From Oreohelix idahoensis (Eukaryota; Mollusca; Gastropoda; Stylommatophora; Oreohelicidae), in contig JAMPIV010012161.1 of NCBI GenBank assembly GCA_024509875.1, positions 26,138 through 90,137 of the forward strand: a DNA stretch of 64,000 nucleotides. Direction: 5' to 3'. Below the pieces are notes generated by a model, which was not told the origin of the DNA, did no database searches, and saw only the letters and a list, made by a program, of their open reading frames with translations. Position numbers and translations under genes: made by a program. Positions 42,869 through 54,923 of the stretch are shown one piece after another (within the stretch, counting starts at the first letter, position 1; each line of letters begins with the position of its first letter).

Positions 42869-44483
42869 CTAGTGCTTTACTTTTTGCTGAATTATGTCGT
42901 TAGATTTGCTTATGATCTTTGATAAGTGGGAGTCAGTTTCTGGCACATTTAATTCCCATGGTGGGATCTTTGCTTTATACTGAGCACTACTGTTTATCAT
43001 ATTAAACAGGTTTGGGTGTTGATCCACTTCATCCATCGTTTTCCACCCTAACGGGTATCTATTATGGTTTAATTGAATGTGGCCTATGTACTGGTTACCC
43101 CTATCAAAGGTTTTGTGTGCTGGTTGAGTTAGATCTTTTGCCACTCTTGCCCAGTAGCTGAATCTCAGTTCTTTTCTCCTTAGCTCCAGGGGTATAATGC
43201 CTAGCGCTACTTCTAATACCACTGCTGATGTTCCCTTTGAGGCACCTGCTATTATTGACAGTGCCTGGTTTTGGACTGTGACTAGTTTTTTTCTTATTGC
43301 TCGGGGCGGCTGATGCATAAACAACACTGGCATAGTCAAGTTTGCCCCTAATAAATGATTTATAGAAGGTTAACATTGTCTTATTGCAGGCTCCCCAACC
43401 ACTTCCTTTCATATATTTTAGCATGTTGATAAGTCCCCTACTGCTTTGCACTAATAGGTCTATGTGTTTGTTCCAGTTTAGTTGCTGGTCTAGTACCATA
43501 CCAAGAAATCTAGTTGATTTTGATGTGCATACTTTTTGCTTATTAATGCTTATGTCAATTATATTATTTTTAATTACACGCCCTCTACTGAAGATCATTC
43601 CTATGGTTTTTTTAACGTTTAGATTAAATCCCCACTTGTGCATCCAGTCAGATACTTTATCTATTTGTTTTTGTACTGTTTTATAGAGGAATGGGAGGTT
43701 TCTTCCCGTTCTCCATATCGCAGCATCATCTGCAAACTGAGATAGGTTGTTTTTTAGGTCTTTAAACTCGTTGCCTAGGTCGTTGACCATAATCGTAAAT
43801 ATAGATGGTGATATTACGGATCCCTGTGGGATTCCATTCTGTTGTTCATACACCTCAGATCTATCATTGTTTATTTGTACCGTGAAATATCTATCCTGCA
43901 GGAAGTTTTCTAAATAATTGTAAGTTCTGCTTACTATACCTAGTTTCCTGATCTTATAAAGTGCACCCTCCCTCCAACACTCATCATATGCTCTTGCTAC
44001 ATCAAGGAATATTGCTACTGTCTTTTCATTCCTTTTGAAGCCTGTTTTAACATCATGTTCCAGCCTCAACAGTTGCTCTATTGTACTATGTTGGCTTCTA
44101 AAACCTGCCTGGGTTGGACTGTACAAATTATGCTTTTCAAGATGAAATTTTAGTCTGCTGTTGACTATTGTTTCTATAATTTTTCCTAGATGTGATGTTA
44201 ACGATATTGGCCTGTATGAGCTGACATCATGTGTTTCCTTATCTGGCTTTAGTATGGGGATGACTACTGCTGTCTTCCATGAACATGGTATTTTTCCTGT
44301 GTGCCAGATTTTGTTGTAGAGGGATGCAATCACCCTTAGAGTTGTATTTGGTACCTTTTGGAGGATTTCATAGCTCAGAATGTCTTTCCCAGGGGTGGTA
44401 TTGGCTTTTCCTGCTAAAGCTCTTTCTATTTCATCTACTGTAATATCTGCATTTAAATAATTAGCATCCTGTGTGGTGTCCAT
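42869..44483 (-). pseudogene. I-group LINE: reverse transcriptase
   Basis: From 44483 the frame reads KANTTPGKDILSYEIL, CSWKTAVVIPILKPDKETHD, YRPISLTSHLGKIIE, QAGFRSQHSTIEQLLRLEHD, VAIFLDVARAYDECW (block A, Tyr where Phe is usual), NGIPQGSVISPSIF (block B) and SQFADDAAIW (block C, both Asp present). A frameshift near 43300-43340 moves it to the frame 43339-42869, which carries the connecting thumb region (RKKLVTVQNQALSIIAGASK, LELRRKELRF). Catalytic residues are intact but the protein is broken. Confidence 0.92.
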
Positions 44484-44884
44484 ATTTTCTTCTTTTAATT
44501 TTTCTAGCAGTGCTTTTCGCCTATTTATTTCTGTCTTATCTAGACTGCCTATTGAACTAACCTGATAGAAGTATTTAGCTAGTATGTTGGCTTTTTCTCT
44601 ATCTGTTTCAGCTCTCTCTGGTATTTTAATTGTTGGGATTTTAAATTTCTTGTTGTTTCCTCCTTTAATTGCTTTTAGTTTTCTCCAAACTGTAGTTACT
44701 TGTGATCTATGGTTTAACGTTTGACAAAATATTCTCCAACTCTTCTCTTTAGCTCTGAATATTAATTTATTTGTTTCATTTCTTATTTTTTATGGTTTGT
44801 GTAATTCTCTTCAGTTTTGGTTTTTCTATACTTTATCAGGGCCTTCTCCCTCAATTTCAGTTGTTCTGAACATCTGTCTGTCCA

Positions 44885-45813
44885 TCATGGTACTGGATTT
44901 TTATCTTTGCTTCTTTTCCTATCTTTACCTTTTTGTGTTGGCTTTAAGTGATCAGGCATATTCCTGTTTGGTATATATTTTATTGCTATTTTTAAAATCT
45001 CATTTGTTAGTTTTTCTGCAAATATATCTATACTGTTAGATTCAATTTGTTCTATGCTTAGTTTACTTAGCTCCAACTGGAAGGACCCCAGTTTGCTCTT
45101 TTGAGGTTGAATGTAGGTTTGGAGCTTCTTGGACTAGTTCTGTATTTGTCGTTTAGGTTTATTTCTATGGGTAAGTGATCTGAGCTGGAGTTATTCAGTA
45201 CTTCCCATTTAGCAGAGGCTAGGTTTGGTGTTATAATACTTATGTCTATTGCTGTATCTCCTCCATTGTTGCATGGGTTAACCCTTGTCACTGAGCCATC
45301 ATTTAGTATGAATAGCTCAGCACTTTCAATGTAGTCCAACAGTCTTTTTCCTGCTGGATCATTACTGTTGTTACCCCATGCCTCATGGTGTGCATTAAAG
45401 TCACCTACCAATAATGTTCTTTGGTCTATTTGTGTGTTTATAGTGGCAATGTCCCTATCGGTTATATTACCCTTGGGGCTATAAATGTTTATTATTTTTA
45501 AGTTATCTGGCTCACTGTCTACTGTTACACTTATTCCTTCAATATTTTATGTGTTAAACTGTTCCGAATTTAATATTTTGTAGTCTTCGTGTATTAAAAA
45601 GGCCACACCCCTTCCTCTACCCTCCGGTCTATCATTTCTAAGTGTTATATAAAATTGATAGTTCAGTTTTTGTTGGGAGCTTAGAAGGGTTTCTTGTATT
45701 GCAAATATGGGTTTTGATTCCTTATATTGCCCCACAAGAGACATCAGGTTCTTCCTGGCACCCCTATAGTTCCACTGAACTACTTTTATAGCTCTTTGGT
45801 CTCTAGTCTCCAT
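44885..45813 (-). pseudogene. I-group LINE: APE-type endonuclease
   Basis: The start is KVVQWNYRGARKN (relatives usually have Cys where Tyr stands), then IFAIQETLLSSQQ (catalytic Glu), LVGDFNAHHEAW (45411), DTAIDISIITPNL and SSSDHLPIEIN (the SDH motif). One in-frame TAA at about 45549 and a frameshift near 45075-45110 break it; the last part (KLSIEQIESNSIDIFAEKLT) lies in another frame to 44885 and leads toward the reverse transcriptase. Confidence 0.88.
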
Positions 45814-45873
45814 CTTAAATGGTTATATCATAGTTATGTTTTTGTTTTTACATGTTTTTTTTTGTTAGTTTCT

Positions 45874-46641
45874 CTATGTACTTTTTGTTTTGTTTTGCCC
45901 ACTATCTCTCATGTTCTCTACAAACTCCTCATTCCAATTAACCATTTTACTCCGCACTCTTTCTACTAGGTATGGAAGGAGTAGTTCAACTGTTTCCTTA
46001 ATTTTTTCTTCCATATTTTCTTTGTTTTCCTGCTTGTTCAATTTTCCGGACTCTTGCCTTTTTTCTTCTGTTAAAAGTGCTCTTTCAATCTCTATTTTCC
46101 TTAGGATTTCGTCATTAGACTCTTTTATTTCTGTTATTGTTTTGAGGTCTCTTTCTATTGCCTGTTGTGCTATTTTAATTTCTTCTAATACCTGCCTGGC
46201 TTGGGCGAGGTTATGTTCTGTCTCTTCTGTGTTGTTTTCTTCTTCGCTGTTGCTTATGCGTGTTTTACTTTCATCTTCTTTCTGTATTTTCTCCTTTATG
46301 TTTTGTACTTCAGTGGTTATTTGTTTTATTTGTTTCTTGATGTTGTTTTCTTGGAAGTTTTGAAGGTGGCTGTTTGCTTTCTGTTTTTCTTTCACTTTCC
46401 AGATTGGCGTGTTTGTTTCTAGAGATTCTTTAAGTATGTATTTTGTCTCTTGGAAGACTGGGCACCCCTGGTACCTGGCACTGTGGTTACCCTGGCAGTT
46501 TGCACATCTTCTGTTTTTATTTTCTTGTTTGTAGTCTTTGTCTTCTTTAGCCATTGTGCAGTCTCTGTGTTTGTGTGCTCCTGCACAGAAACTACATCTT
46601 GTTGCTCTTTTACAAGCATATTGCGTGTGACTAAAGCCTTC
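45874..46641 (-). pseudogene. I-group LINE: ORF1, zinc knuckles and coiled coil
   Basis: It continues the split ORF1: SHTQYACKRATRCSFCAGAH (46625-46570), then a CxxC/H/C knuckle RRCANCQGNHSARYQGCPVF, then about 170 residues of Glu/Lys-rich coiled coil (IKKQIKQITTEVQNIKEKIQ) and a C-terminal VNWNEEFVENMR. The stretch from 46554 to 45874 is open for 226 codons. Together with 49249-50082 this is a typical gag-like ORF1 with two or three zinc knuckles. Confidence 0.85.
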
Positions 46642-49248
46642 TGTCGTAGATTTTAGATAGGTGAATTAAGACTTGGGTTTGGTCCCTTCTGAATAGGTTG
46701 GAATGAGTGATAGTCACATTGAGAGATGGAAATAAAACATAGACTTCCACGAGTGAGGTGGTAGAATAGTGATAGATGCTGTCTCTGAGAGCGGAAAATC
46801 TTCTCTCTCTCTCACCTATCTTCTACGACAGATCTAAAGTGTCAGACAGTCTAAACACAGATATATATTACATATATTTCTATCTAATCACAGGCACGCA
46901 CATACACGTGGCGACAGTTAAACACACAGACGTGGGAAATCTATAACAATGGATATATATATATTTTTAGAACGAGCTGACCAACGCACTGGTTAGTTCA
47001 AGAGAGATTTTTATTATTATCATAAAAAAAAAATCTTCTCACAACACCAAGGAAATACATCAAGGAGAAACATACAAATAGTCATAAAATTTAAGAAAAA
47101 AATGCTACAAGGATGATAGCCCGTTAGAATCTTACTATAGGTTTAGCCCACAGCCCCGTTAAGAGAACAGATGATGGCCCACAGAGTTATAGATACATAG
47201 GGTTGAGTCTAAGAGGTTTCTTTCTTTCTCGTCAATGTATGAACAGAGTTGGATAATCTGATTTAGCCTAAGAAAAAAGAAACTCCAGCATTTGTAACAA
47301 ATTCTGCAGATTTAAAAATTTAGGATAGCAAATGGGTGACAATAATACACCGGTAAAATAACACTCAGACCTGTGTACCCTCATTCATTCAGCCATTCAC
47401 AACTTTGCTCGTTGCCTCTGGGAACATAATAATTCTAGGACCTTCACACAGACCCGAAAATGCAGTCATTGACCAAGAAATCCCCAGTTCCAAAAGACGT
47501 ACTGAACTCTCTGTCTCAGGGAACGATTTCCTTGGGTGTTCTAATTTTTCGAATGTCTGATTAAGTCACATAAATTTTGTCCAGGCACGACAGTTAGCAG
47601 TGCACAATGTCATTAGCTTTGGTTTCTAGAATTTAAGGAATGTCAGATCGGTGTCTATTTTCAGGATAGGATTTACTTTGGTCACCCCACAGACTGGTCC
47701 ACAAAATAATCTAGTCGGACAATGTTAATGTTATTTCTTGTAATATTCACGCCGCCAGGCAGAAAATTTACGTAGAGTTTATGAAAGAATTTAAGATCTG
47801 GCGCAAAGGCCCCGTATTGATCATTACAGTCTTTGAAACCCGTTAGTGGGATTTAGTATTTCTGTCTAACTCTGTTGGCATTTGCACTGACAGACCAGTG
47901 TTACTTGAGAAACCCACGTGGTTCAAAATAAGGACTGTCTATTTCTTCACAAATATGAAACTCTTATTAAACGCTGGCAAGTTGGGTACCACCGCTTCAC
48001 TATATAAAAATGGAAAGAACACATATCAAATAATTTACATATATGTACTCAATATAACTTACATTTAAAACAGCAAGCCTACAGCTTGACTTATTATTTA
48101 AACTTCCGGTGAAATAAGTTATATAAAATCGATCATCAGGAATTAGGAATATGGTGCGTATTCCGTCACTATTCACTGATATCGCGTCTAGCATTTATAA
48201 GTTTGTTATTAAAACAGTTTCGACTGAGTATTAGCCGTTAAATTAAATTCCTTATAGCTACTAGTTTAGTAAGCTAAAGATATAATTTATTATGTATTTC
48301 CACTGTATGCGTCACTAGAAAAATAATACAAACTATAAATTAAGCACTCTGGACACAGAACTAGTTTAGAATGAAATAGGCGATTAAACACTTTATCACT
48401 TCACAAAATACTAGAGATCTATAATATATTTACCTCAAACGCAGCACTACAGGATATCGCACAATTAAGAATTATACGCTTATATTTATGGAAGTCTAGA
48501 AGTTCGACAAATTGTCGCAACAAACTAAGAAACTTCGCTTATACAGCTCTACTCTTCGCGAACCACCTGTCTACTGCGATTTATTGAGAAAGAATGAAAA
48601 TAAAGTTTCAAACTAGGTTTAATATCTGAAACAGACAAAGGATGAACTATTTCCCCAACCCTGATCTCTCCCCTTCTCATAACACCTACGTTTCACTTAG
48701 AAGCATGTCGTAACTGTCACCGGTGCGATTTCGCACCTTCGTTAACAAACTGACCGGGAAAAGCGCGTGTCAGTTGCAAATCTCAGACAACCGTCTGCAG
48801 TGCATGGGCGATTTTCACACTTCGCCGGAGCTATTTCGACGAAACTCTGAACTGACACTCATACTACTTCGCACCTCACGCTGACCGTTGAAAAATGCAG
48901 ACGGATGTCGGCTCTCTCCTAGCATTCTCACGCGTTTACGTCGAGAATCTAACTCAGGAGTGACGTGTCATCTGAAGGTGCAGACCCAAGTCGGCTCGAT
49001 GTCTGAGATAGCCGCAACTTAATTGCCCTTCTCGTCTGACTGACATCTAAGTAATAGAATTACGTATCCCAGTATGAGAAAAAAACACAAGGTAAAGTTT
49101 GAGAATACTGAAGAAAATATTTTTCGCAAACGAGTGATGCGAAAAATACAGGAAAAAACAAGTAAGGAAAGATAATAAAATAAAGGATGCGGGTGAGAGA
49201 ATAGGAAGAAGATGTAGGCAATTTAATGATATAAAGACCTACGTGACA
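46642..49248. mobile_element. Solo-LTR-like TG...CA insertion, family 1, copy 2
   Basis: It begins TGTCGTAGATTTTAGATAGG and ends CCTACGTGACA, with a perfect 5-bp duplication CCTTC (46637-46641, 49249-49253). Removing it rejoins the zinc-knuckle region of ORF1. At 2607 bp with no gag or pol frame it is best explained as a solo LTR. Its start matches 20030 closely (TGTCGTAAATTTTAGATAGG), and ACACACARACGTG-type sequence is shared further in. Confidence 0.85.
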
Positions 49249-50082
49249 CCTTCACAATTTGTGCATTGGATGATTGGTGTTATGAATGTTTCAGTCTTCT
49301 TGGTTCTCTTGCAGATTTTGACGTCCTTGGGTATTTCTGTACCCTGTACACTCAACACTACCACTGATGTATTCTTCTGCTGCTTAGTTTTAATTCGTTC
49401 TACCTTTTCTATCTTAGTTTCTGGGTTTTCTTTCACTATGTTTGTGTGGATCTCTTCTTCTGTTAAGTTTGTATCGATGCCCTTGATTAGGACTTTTCTA
49501 ATCTCTTTGATCAGCTCCATTTGTATATTTATTTTATGTGGGAGTTGTACTTCTTTAGATTTTTCTTTCAGCTCATTTATTAGGACCTTGGCTTTTTCTG
49601 TGCTGTTCAAGCAGAGTACTACACCATTGCTTGTTTTTTTGTAATCTGTTAATAGATTTTTCGTCTATTACTTTTTCTAAGATAACCATGATTTTGTCAT
49701 CGGGTAGGGCTCTCAGAGTGGCTGCTGTCCCTCCTACTTGAGTGATTTTAACTCTTTTTCTGTGGGTTTTTGTTTCCTTTAGGCTGTCCTCGACGGCTTT
49801 ATTTTCTGTCGAAGGTGGTGTTCCATTGTTTGCTGGCTTTGATGTCAGAATTTCTGTTTCTTTCTCATTGCTTTTTTTGTTTGATTCCCTGTCTTTATAT
49901 ACTTCAGAGTTCACTTTTATTTTGTCCTTGATGGTTTCAATTCTGCCGTTAATTTTTGTGTTCTTTAGACCAGGGCTTTTGTTCCTCTCATTTTCTGTCC
50001 GTTTTGATGTTCCTTCCTTAATATGTCTTTCTGTTGTTTTGATCCAAGCTTTTCCCTCCCCTGACTGCAATCTGATTAGCAT
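49249..50082 (-). pseudogene. I-group LINE: ORF1, N-terminal part
   Basis: ORF1 proteins bind element RNA. The first frame (50082-49573) is Lys/Glu-rich and ends in a folded part (VGGTAATLRALPDDKIMVIL). The second (49610-49249) reads SVVVLSVQGTEIPKDVKICK and stops in the first zinc-knuckle cysteines (QCTNCEG) because the 2.6-kb insertion begins there. The remaining knuckles are at 46641-46480. Minor frameshift near 49600. Confidence 0.8.
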
Positions 50083-50100
50083 TATGTTGGACTTATTTGC

Positions 50101-50485
50101 ACTTATTGTGCTACAAATATTTTGTTGTAAACGAGTTGTCTTTACTCTTTTTTTTAAATATTGTCTAATTTCTCTTATCTTTATTTTATACCTATCACTG
50201 ATGACTTACAATTAATATTTATGCTCTATCTATGCCTAATGCTAAATTAACCCAAGACAAGTTATCAATTTTTTTAAAATTAATATATAAATTTTAAATT
50301 ATGTTTAGATATCAATAGTTTAAAACTAGGACTATTCCTATTACTAAGCTAGTAAATTTGAATTAAATTTAATTTTGTTCACGCGCGGCTCAACGATGAA
50401 AGATGCCTGTATTAATTACACAAAGAGAAACAAGATGGCTACTGCACTTTACAAATGAAGACCCCACATGGTTGGCCTACCTGGG
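50101..50485. other. Probable 5' end of the I-group LINE and flank
   Basis: AT-rich and non-coding. The promoter/5' untranslated part of the LINE would be expected here; no boundary could be fixed. Confidence 0.35.
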
Positions 50486-50900
50486 CTTATTTATTCTATT
50501 TCACTAATATTTTAATTATACCAATACACCTGTCAATTATTAACTAACGTTAAGAGAAAAAAAACTTACCTGAATTTCGTCTTGTGTAGCGTACTGAAAA
50601 CTTTCACTGGATGTGGAAAGAGCGAGCGAAAATACTGCTTATTTATTCTATTTCACTAATATTTGTATTTATACCAATACTCCTATCAATTATTCATCAT
50701 CATCCTCATCATCTCAACCCGTAACTCGTCATGGGTCGTAGGGGTGCCATGGTGGAAGCATCAGCAATTAACCAATACTAGAGGTGATTAATAATATTTA
50801 GTTTAAGAATGTTAAAGAAGAGAAAAAAAACATCTGAAATTCGTCTTGAGTAGCGTTCTGAAAAACTTTCACTGGATGTGGAACGAGCGAGAATACTTTT
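50486..50900. repeat. Tandem duplication of about 155 bp with an insertion
   Basis: The unit runs from TTATTTATTCTATTTCACTA through AATTTCGTCTTGTGTAGCGT to TTTCACTGGATGTGGAAAGA and is present at about 50486-50640 and again at 50641-50895. The second copy is split by an 80-bp sequence starting CATCATCATCCTCATCATCT (about 50697-50770). Confidence 0.75.
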
Positions 50901-51683
50901 TTTATTTTTGATATATATGATGATATTTAATATAAAGATGGTGAAGGCAAACGATAAAAGCACTCTTCCACTAGCGTATGGAACACTTATTTATTACAAG
51001 CAAGTTTTTTCATTATTACCCCTGCAAAAACTTTTTTTTTTTCGCGTGTTCCACAATTTTTTTTTTCAATCTTTATTCGTATTCAGTTTGAATTTACAAA
51101 CATGTTCATTTTACATATTTCAATAAAGAAGTTTCAATGAAAAAAAAAAACAATGAGCAGCTGCATAGAAAACCCTTTCAATCCCTCGCACACACTTATT
51201 TACACACTCGTTCTTGCACTATGTACATTGCACATTTATTTGTGATGATACTATTGATTAAAAAGAAAGAACGGGGGGGGGGGGGACGGATAAAGAATTC
51301 ATACACCATCGTTCTTGAAAACTTTAAAGCGCACTCTTTTTATAGTGATATATACTGTTCTAAAAACGAAACGCATAGCTATCCGAGTGCGCGTTTTTAT
51401 GAGTTTGTAAGTAAAATTTGGTGCTAGGGTATATAAAAACCAGCCTCAAATGTTCTTTACAGTGTCAAATGCACGTGTTGACCTGAATTGCGTTCGTTTT
51501 TGTAATCGTTACAACGCAGTGGTCAATTGGGTTTATGACGCAATTTTTGACCACAGCTCATGTTGCGCGCACGTGAAAGCAACAACATTTGGGGTGAACA
51601 CTATTCACTGACTACGCAACTGAAACCCTATAAAAGGATAATGCTACACAAAAAAAAATCAGTTCATTTTCAAGCAGACATTT
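50901..51683. other. Non-coding flank; possible left end of Tc1 C
   Basis: TATACTGTTCTAAAAACGAA near 51352 resembles Tc1 termini in style, but no complementary right end was found. A G tract lies at 51270-51284. Confidence 0.3.
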
Positions 51684-52694
51684 ATGGCGTCTCTATCGAT
51701 AAATTTAAGGAACATTGCTATTGGCCGACTGCATGCAGGCGAAAGTCAAAGTCAGGTTGCCAGGCATCTAAACGTGCATCAGAGTACCATCAGTCGACTT
51801 TGGCACCGGTTCCAAGCCACTGGCTCAGTTGAAGACCGGCATCGCAGTGGACGACCCGGAGTGACAACAGCAGCGGAGGATCGCTTTATTCGGCTTCGTC
51901 ACCTCAGAGACAGGTTTACAACAGCTTCCTCAACTGCCCAGTCATTGCCTGCAGGACGTCAATTATCTGATCAAACTGTCCGGAATAGACTGCATGACGC
52001 TGGACTTTGGGCACAACGACCTCACCGAGGACTTGTCCTTACGCGCCGCCATCGCCAAAATCGACTTCTTTAGGCCAACCAGCATCGTCCCTGGGCAGCT
52101 GACAATCAATGGAGACGTGTTTGGTTTAGTGACGAATCTTTCTTTTTGTTGCAGCGTCATGATAGACGGCGTAGGGTCTACCGTAGGCGAAATGAACGTT
52201 TTGCCCAAAATTGCGTTGATGAAGCTCCGCCGCACGGTGGTGGAGGTGTAATGGTGTGGGGAATGATCAGTTACAACGGAAGGAGTCAATTGGTGCACAT
52301 TTAAGGAGGCTTGAATGCGCAACGATACGTCAACGAAATTCTTCGACCCCATGTCCTTCCACTTTTGGCTGCCCAAAGGTCTGTGTTTCAACAGGACAAC
52401 GCCAGACCCCATTGTGCACGGTTGACCACGCAGTTCCTGACTGCCAACAACATTCTCACCCTTCCCTGGCCATTCCTGTCTCCAGACATGAGTCCGATTG
52501 AGCACCTGTGGGATGAGCTGCATAGACGTGTTTGTCGCCGAGACGTTGCTCCAGCCAATCGTCGTGATCTGTTCCAGGCACTCCAAGAAAAGTGGGCAGC
52601 CATCCCACAGGCCCACATCAGACGTCTGATCGCATCCATGCCCAGGAGATTCCAGTCGCTGATCGATGCAAGAGGAGGCCACACACCATACTAA
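51684..52694 (+). pseudogene. Tc1-family transposase C, two nonsense codons
   Basis: One continuous frame of 337 codons from MASLSINLRNIAIGRLHAGE to GGHTPY is broken only by TAG at 52071-52073 (a Trp position in relatives) and TAA at 52302-52304 (a Gln position); both are single-base changes. The N-terminus has a helix-turn-helix (SQSQVARHLNVHQSTISRLW) and the linker GSVEDRHRSGRPG. Catalytic residues are Asp in WFSDESFF (52131-52133), Asp in QQDNARPH (52395-52397) and Glu in SPIEHLWDE (52500-52502), spaced DD34E. Terminal repeats could not be paired. Confidence 0.93.
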
Positions 52695-52864
52695 CGGGAA
52701 AGCCCGTACGCCAAACAACTCTCGTGACCCAGATGCAAAACAACTGTGAATTGATTGGATGAACCCTAAGGAATTCTTGTGTGCAATTTGAACAATTAAC
52801 TCATTAAACTGAAAAAGTTATTGAATGTCAAAATTATGGCTATGTGTGTGCCTTCAGTAGCTAT

Positions 52865-53204
52865 GCTTTCAAGCTGACACAAGATCTGTTAGGCAGGGAT
52901 GTCCTCTTTCTCATCTACTTAAAAAAAAAAAAAAATTTTTTTTAAATTACTCCTTTTGGGGCGCAAAGTGAGGTCTATTGACTTTGTTGTGTGAAATATG
53001 TTTGATCTCGGCCCTGGCTTAGACACTTTGATCTAAATTTTTTTTAATAATAATTTTTTTTCTTTTTTTTCCCCTTTTGGGGCGTAGGATCTCTCTGCGG
53101 ACATGACCAAAAAAAAGGATGAAAAACCTGTAACATACATACACTGTCACACGTGTGCTTAAGATAAAAAAAAAAGGATTGGATGATGGAGTACCTCACA
53201 TTTA
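52865..53204. other. Non-coding, A/T-run rich
   Basis: CTCTCTGCGGACATGACCAA and following sequence (53088-53205) recur at 54515-54630. No gene. Confidence 0.5.
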
Positions 53205-53255
53205 GTGTGGCACACACAAACACACACACACACACATACATATATATATATAGCC

Positions 53256-53335
<80 letters not shown>

Positions 53336-53500
53336 TACATATATATACATATATATATACACGCACACATATACACACATATACACACATACACACATAT
53401 TCACATATATATACATATATATACATATATACATACATACACATACATATTCATATATACATACACACACATATATATATATATATATATACATGTAATT
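53205..53500. repeat. Compound (CA)n/(TA)n microsatellite
   Basis: Runs of CACACA, a central (TA)n of about 32 units (53257-53321), then mixed CACATATA. All long frames across it are compositional. Confidence 0.97.
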
Positions 53501-54507
53501 GCTTTTTTTTAGTAATATTAAAAACATCATGTGCATTATTAAAATACAAGGTCAAATTGAAATACAGATAAATGTCATATACACTCGTAGACACACACTT
53601 CTACCAAAAGTCTACTCTCATTAACATAACAATAAAACAACCAACGTGTGCTATATACATTCATAATCAAAAAGTCAAGTTAAGCCATGCTGTGCGATTC
53701 TCCCCCTGAATTTAAGAGCATTTGCAGTACAAAAACCGAGTCAAAGACCTCCCACGAACACACTCAGGGACCAGTGGACAATGCAGACCTTGACACTTCA
53801 ACGGCGTCCAGAAATGTGGTCAACATGACTTCCCGTGAATCCAGGAGTAGTTTAATAAAAGGTCAAGCTTAAGTTCCTTTTTGTTCTTTTTTTTACATTG
53901 TGGAACACCAGTCATTATATTGCTCCTCTCCACGGAAATCTTTAGTAAATTATTATTTTGTTTGTTTGTTTGTTTGTTATTAGGCTTGTTTATTCGATTT
54001 CTCAAGATGAAATAGAGCAAAATTAAATTTGGCCTCAAAAATGTTAAAGAATAGGATTGTAAAATATTCCCAATGGAAAATAAAATGCAATCGATCTCAA
54101 ACACACACTCACTACACACTTGCCGCTATTTCAACAACCGCTATTGACTACTTTCAATGCTGACATTCGTGACTGTCTGGGTCCCCATAATTAAAAACGG
54201 TGTCGGAAATCGTTGGTCATAAATCTTCAACGTGTCACTGCGCTCAATAGATTTAGAAACTGGCACTAAACGACCAGGGTCAGCATTTAAGTTTTTTTAT
54301 TTTTCCTACCGTCTGCTGCTTTGAGCAAAATTGTCCTATAAAAACTCTTACTTTTGCATCATCCGTCTTAATCAAAATAATAATAATAAATAAATACAAA
54401 ATAAATAGACTAAACATGTACATATACATTAAAATGTAAACATACTAATGACAATAATAATAATGATAATAGATACATAGAAAATAAAATAATAATATTT
54501 TAAATGC
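53501..54507. other. No gene recognised
   Basis: AT-rich sequence with (GTTT)n at 53958-53980 and short frames only. Confidence 0.4.
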
Positions 54508-54640
54508 AGGCTTCTCTCTGCGGACATGACAAAGGGGAGGATGAAAAATTTTTAAATTCCACACACTCTCTCACATGTACTTAAGATAAAAAATATTGGG
54601 TGATGGAGTCCCTCACCTCTAACGTTGTGTGTGTAGGGGA
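54508..54640. repeat. Direct repeat of 53085-53205
   Basis: CTTCTCTCTGCGGACATGAC, AAGGATGAAAAA-like, CTTAAGATAAAAAA and GATGGAGTNCCTCAC recur in the same order and orientation as at 53085-53205. It lies on the 3' side of the Tx1-like LINE and may be its 3' untranslated end. Confidence 0.65.
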
Positions 54641-54923
54641 GGAGGAGGGAGGATGAGGATATGTGTTAAAGGGAGTGGGGAAGGTAGGAAAAAAACACAG
54701 GTGATGGAATAACACGTAATTGGTAGTGAGGTGGGGGGTGGGGGAAGGGAGAGGTTATAGGAAAGTGACCTTCGTATAAACTAAAGGCTTGGATTTAAGA
54801 ATATTTGGCAGGTCGAGGTACAGGTAGCTGGGGATAGTGGACGGGTTTTAAAATAAGCGTCACTCGCTGGAGGAACAAATTTAGCAGAAAGGCTGGGCGG
54901 ATAATTTTGTACTCAAATACTGA

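Larger units (their letters stand above)
41660..50100 (-). mobile_element. I-group LINE with RNase H, interrupted
   Basis: The minus-strand element has ORF1 (50082 to about 45874, cut by an insertion at 46642-49248), then endonuclease, reverse transcriptase and RNase H plus a CCHC motif. An RNase H after reverse transcriptase places it in the I superfamily of LINEs. The 3' end is near the T run at 41669-41680 (poly-A on the minus strand). Without the insertion it is about 5.8 kb, so it is close to full length. Confidence 0.85.

Noticed and set aside
51963..52718. 251-codon minus-strand frame
   Set aside because: It is opposite the Tc1 transposase C, whose motifs are all on the plus strand.
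53044..53536. Tyr/Ile/His-rich frames
   Set aside because: They are readings of (TA)n/(CA)n DNA.
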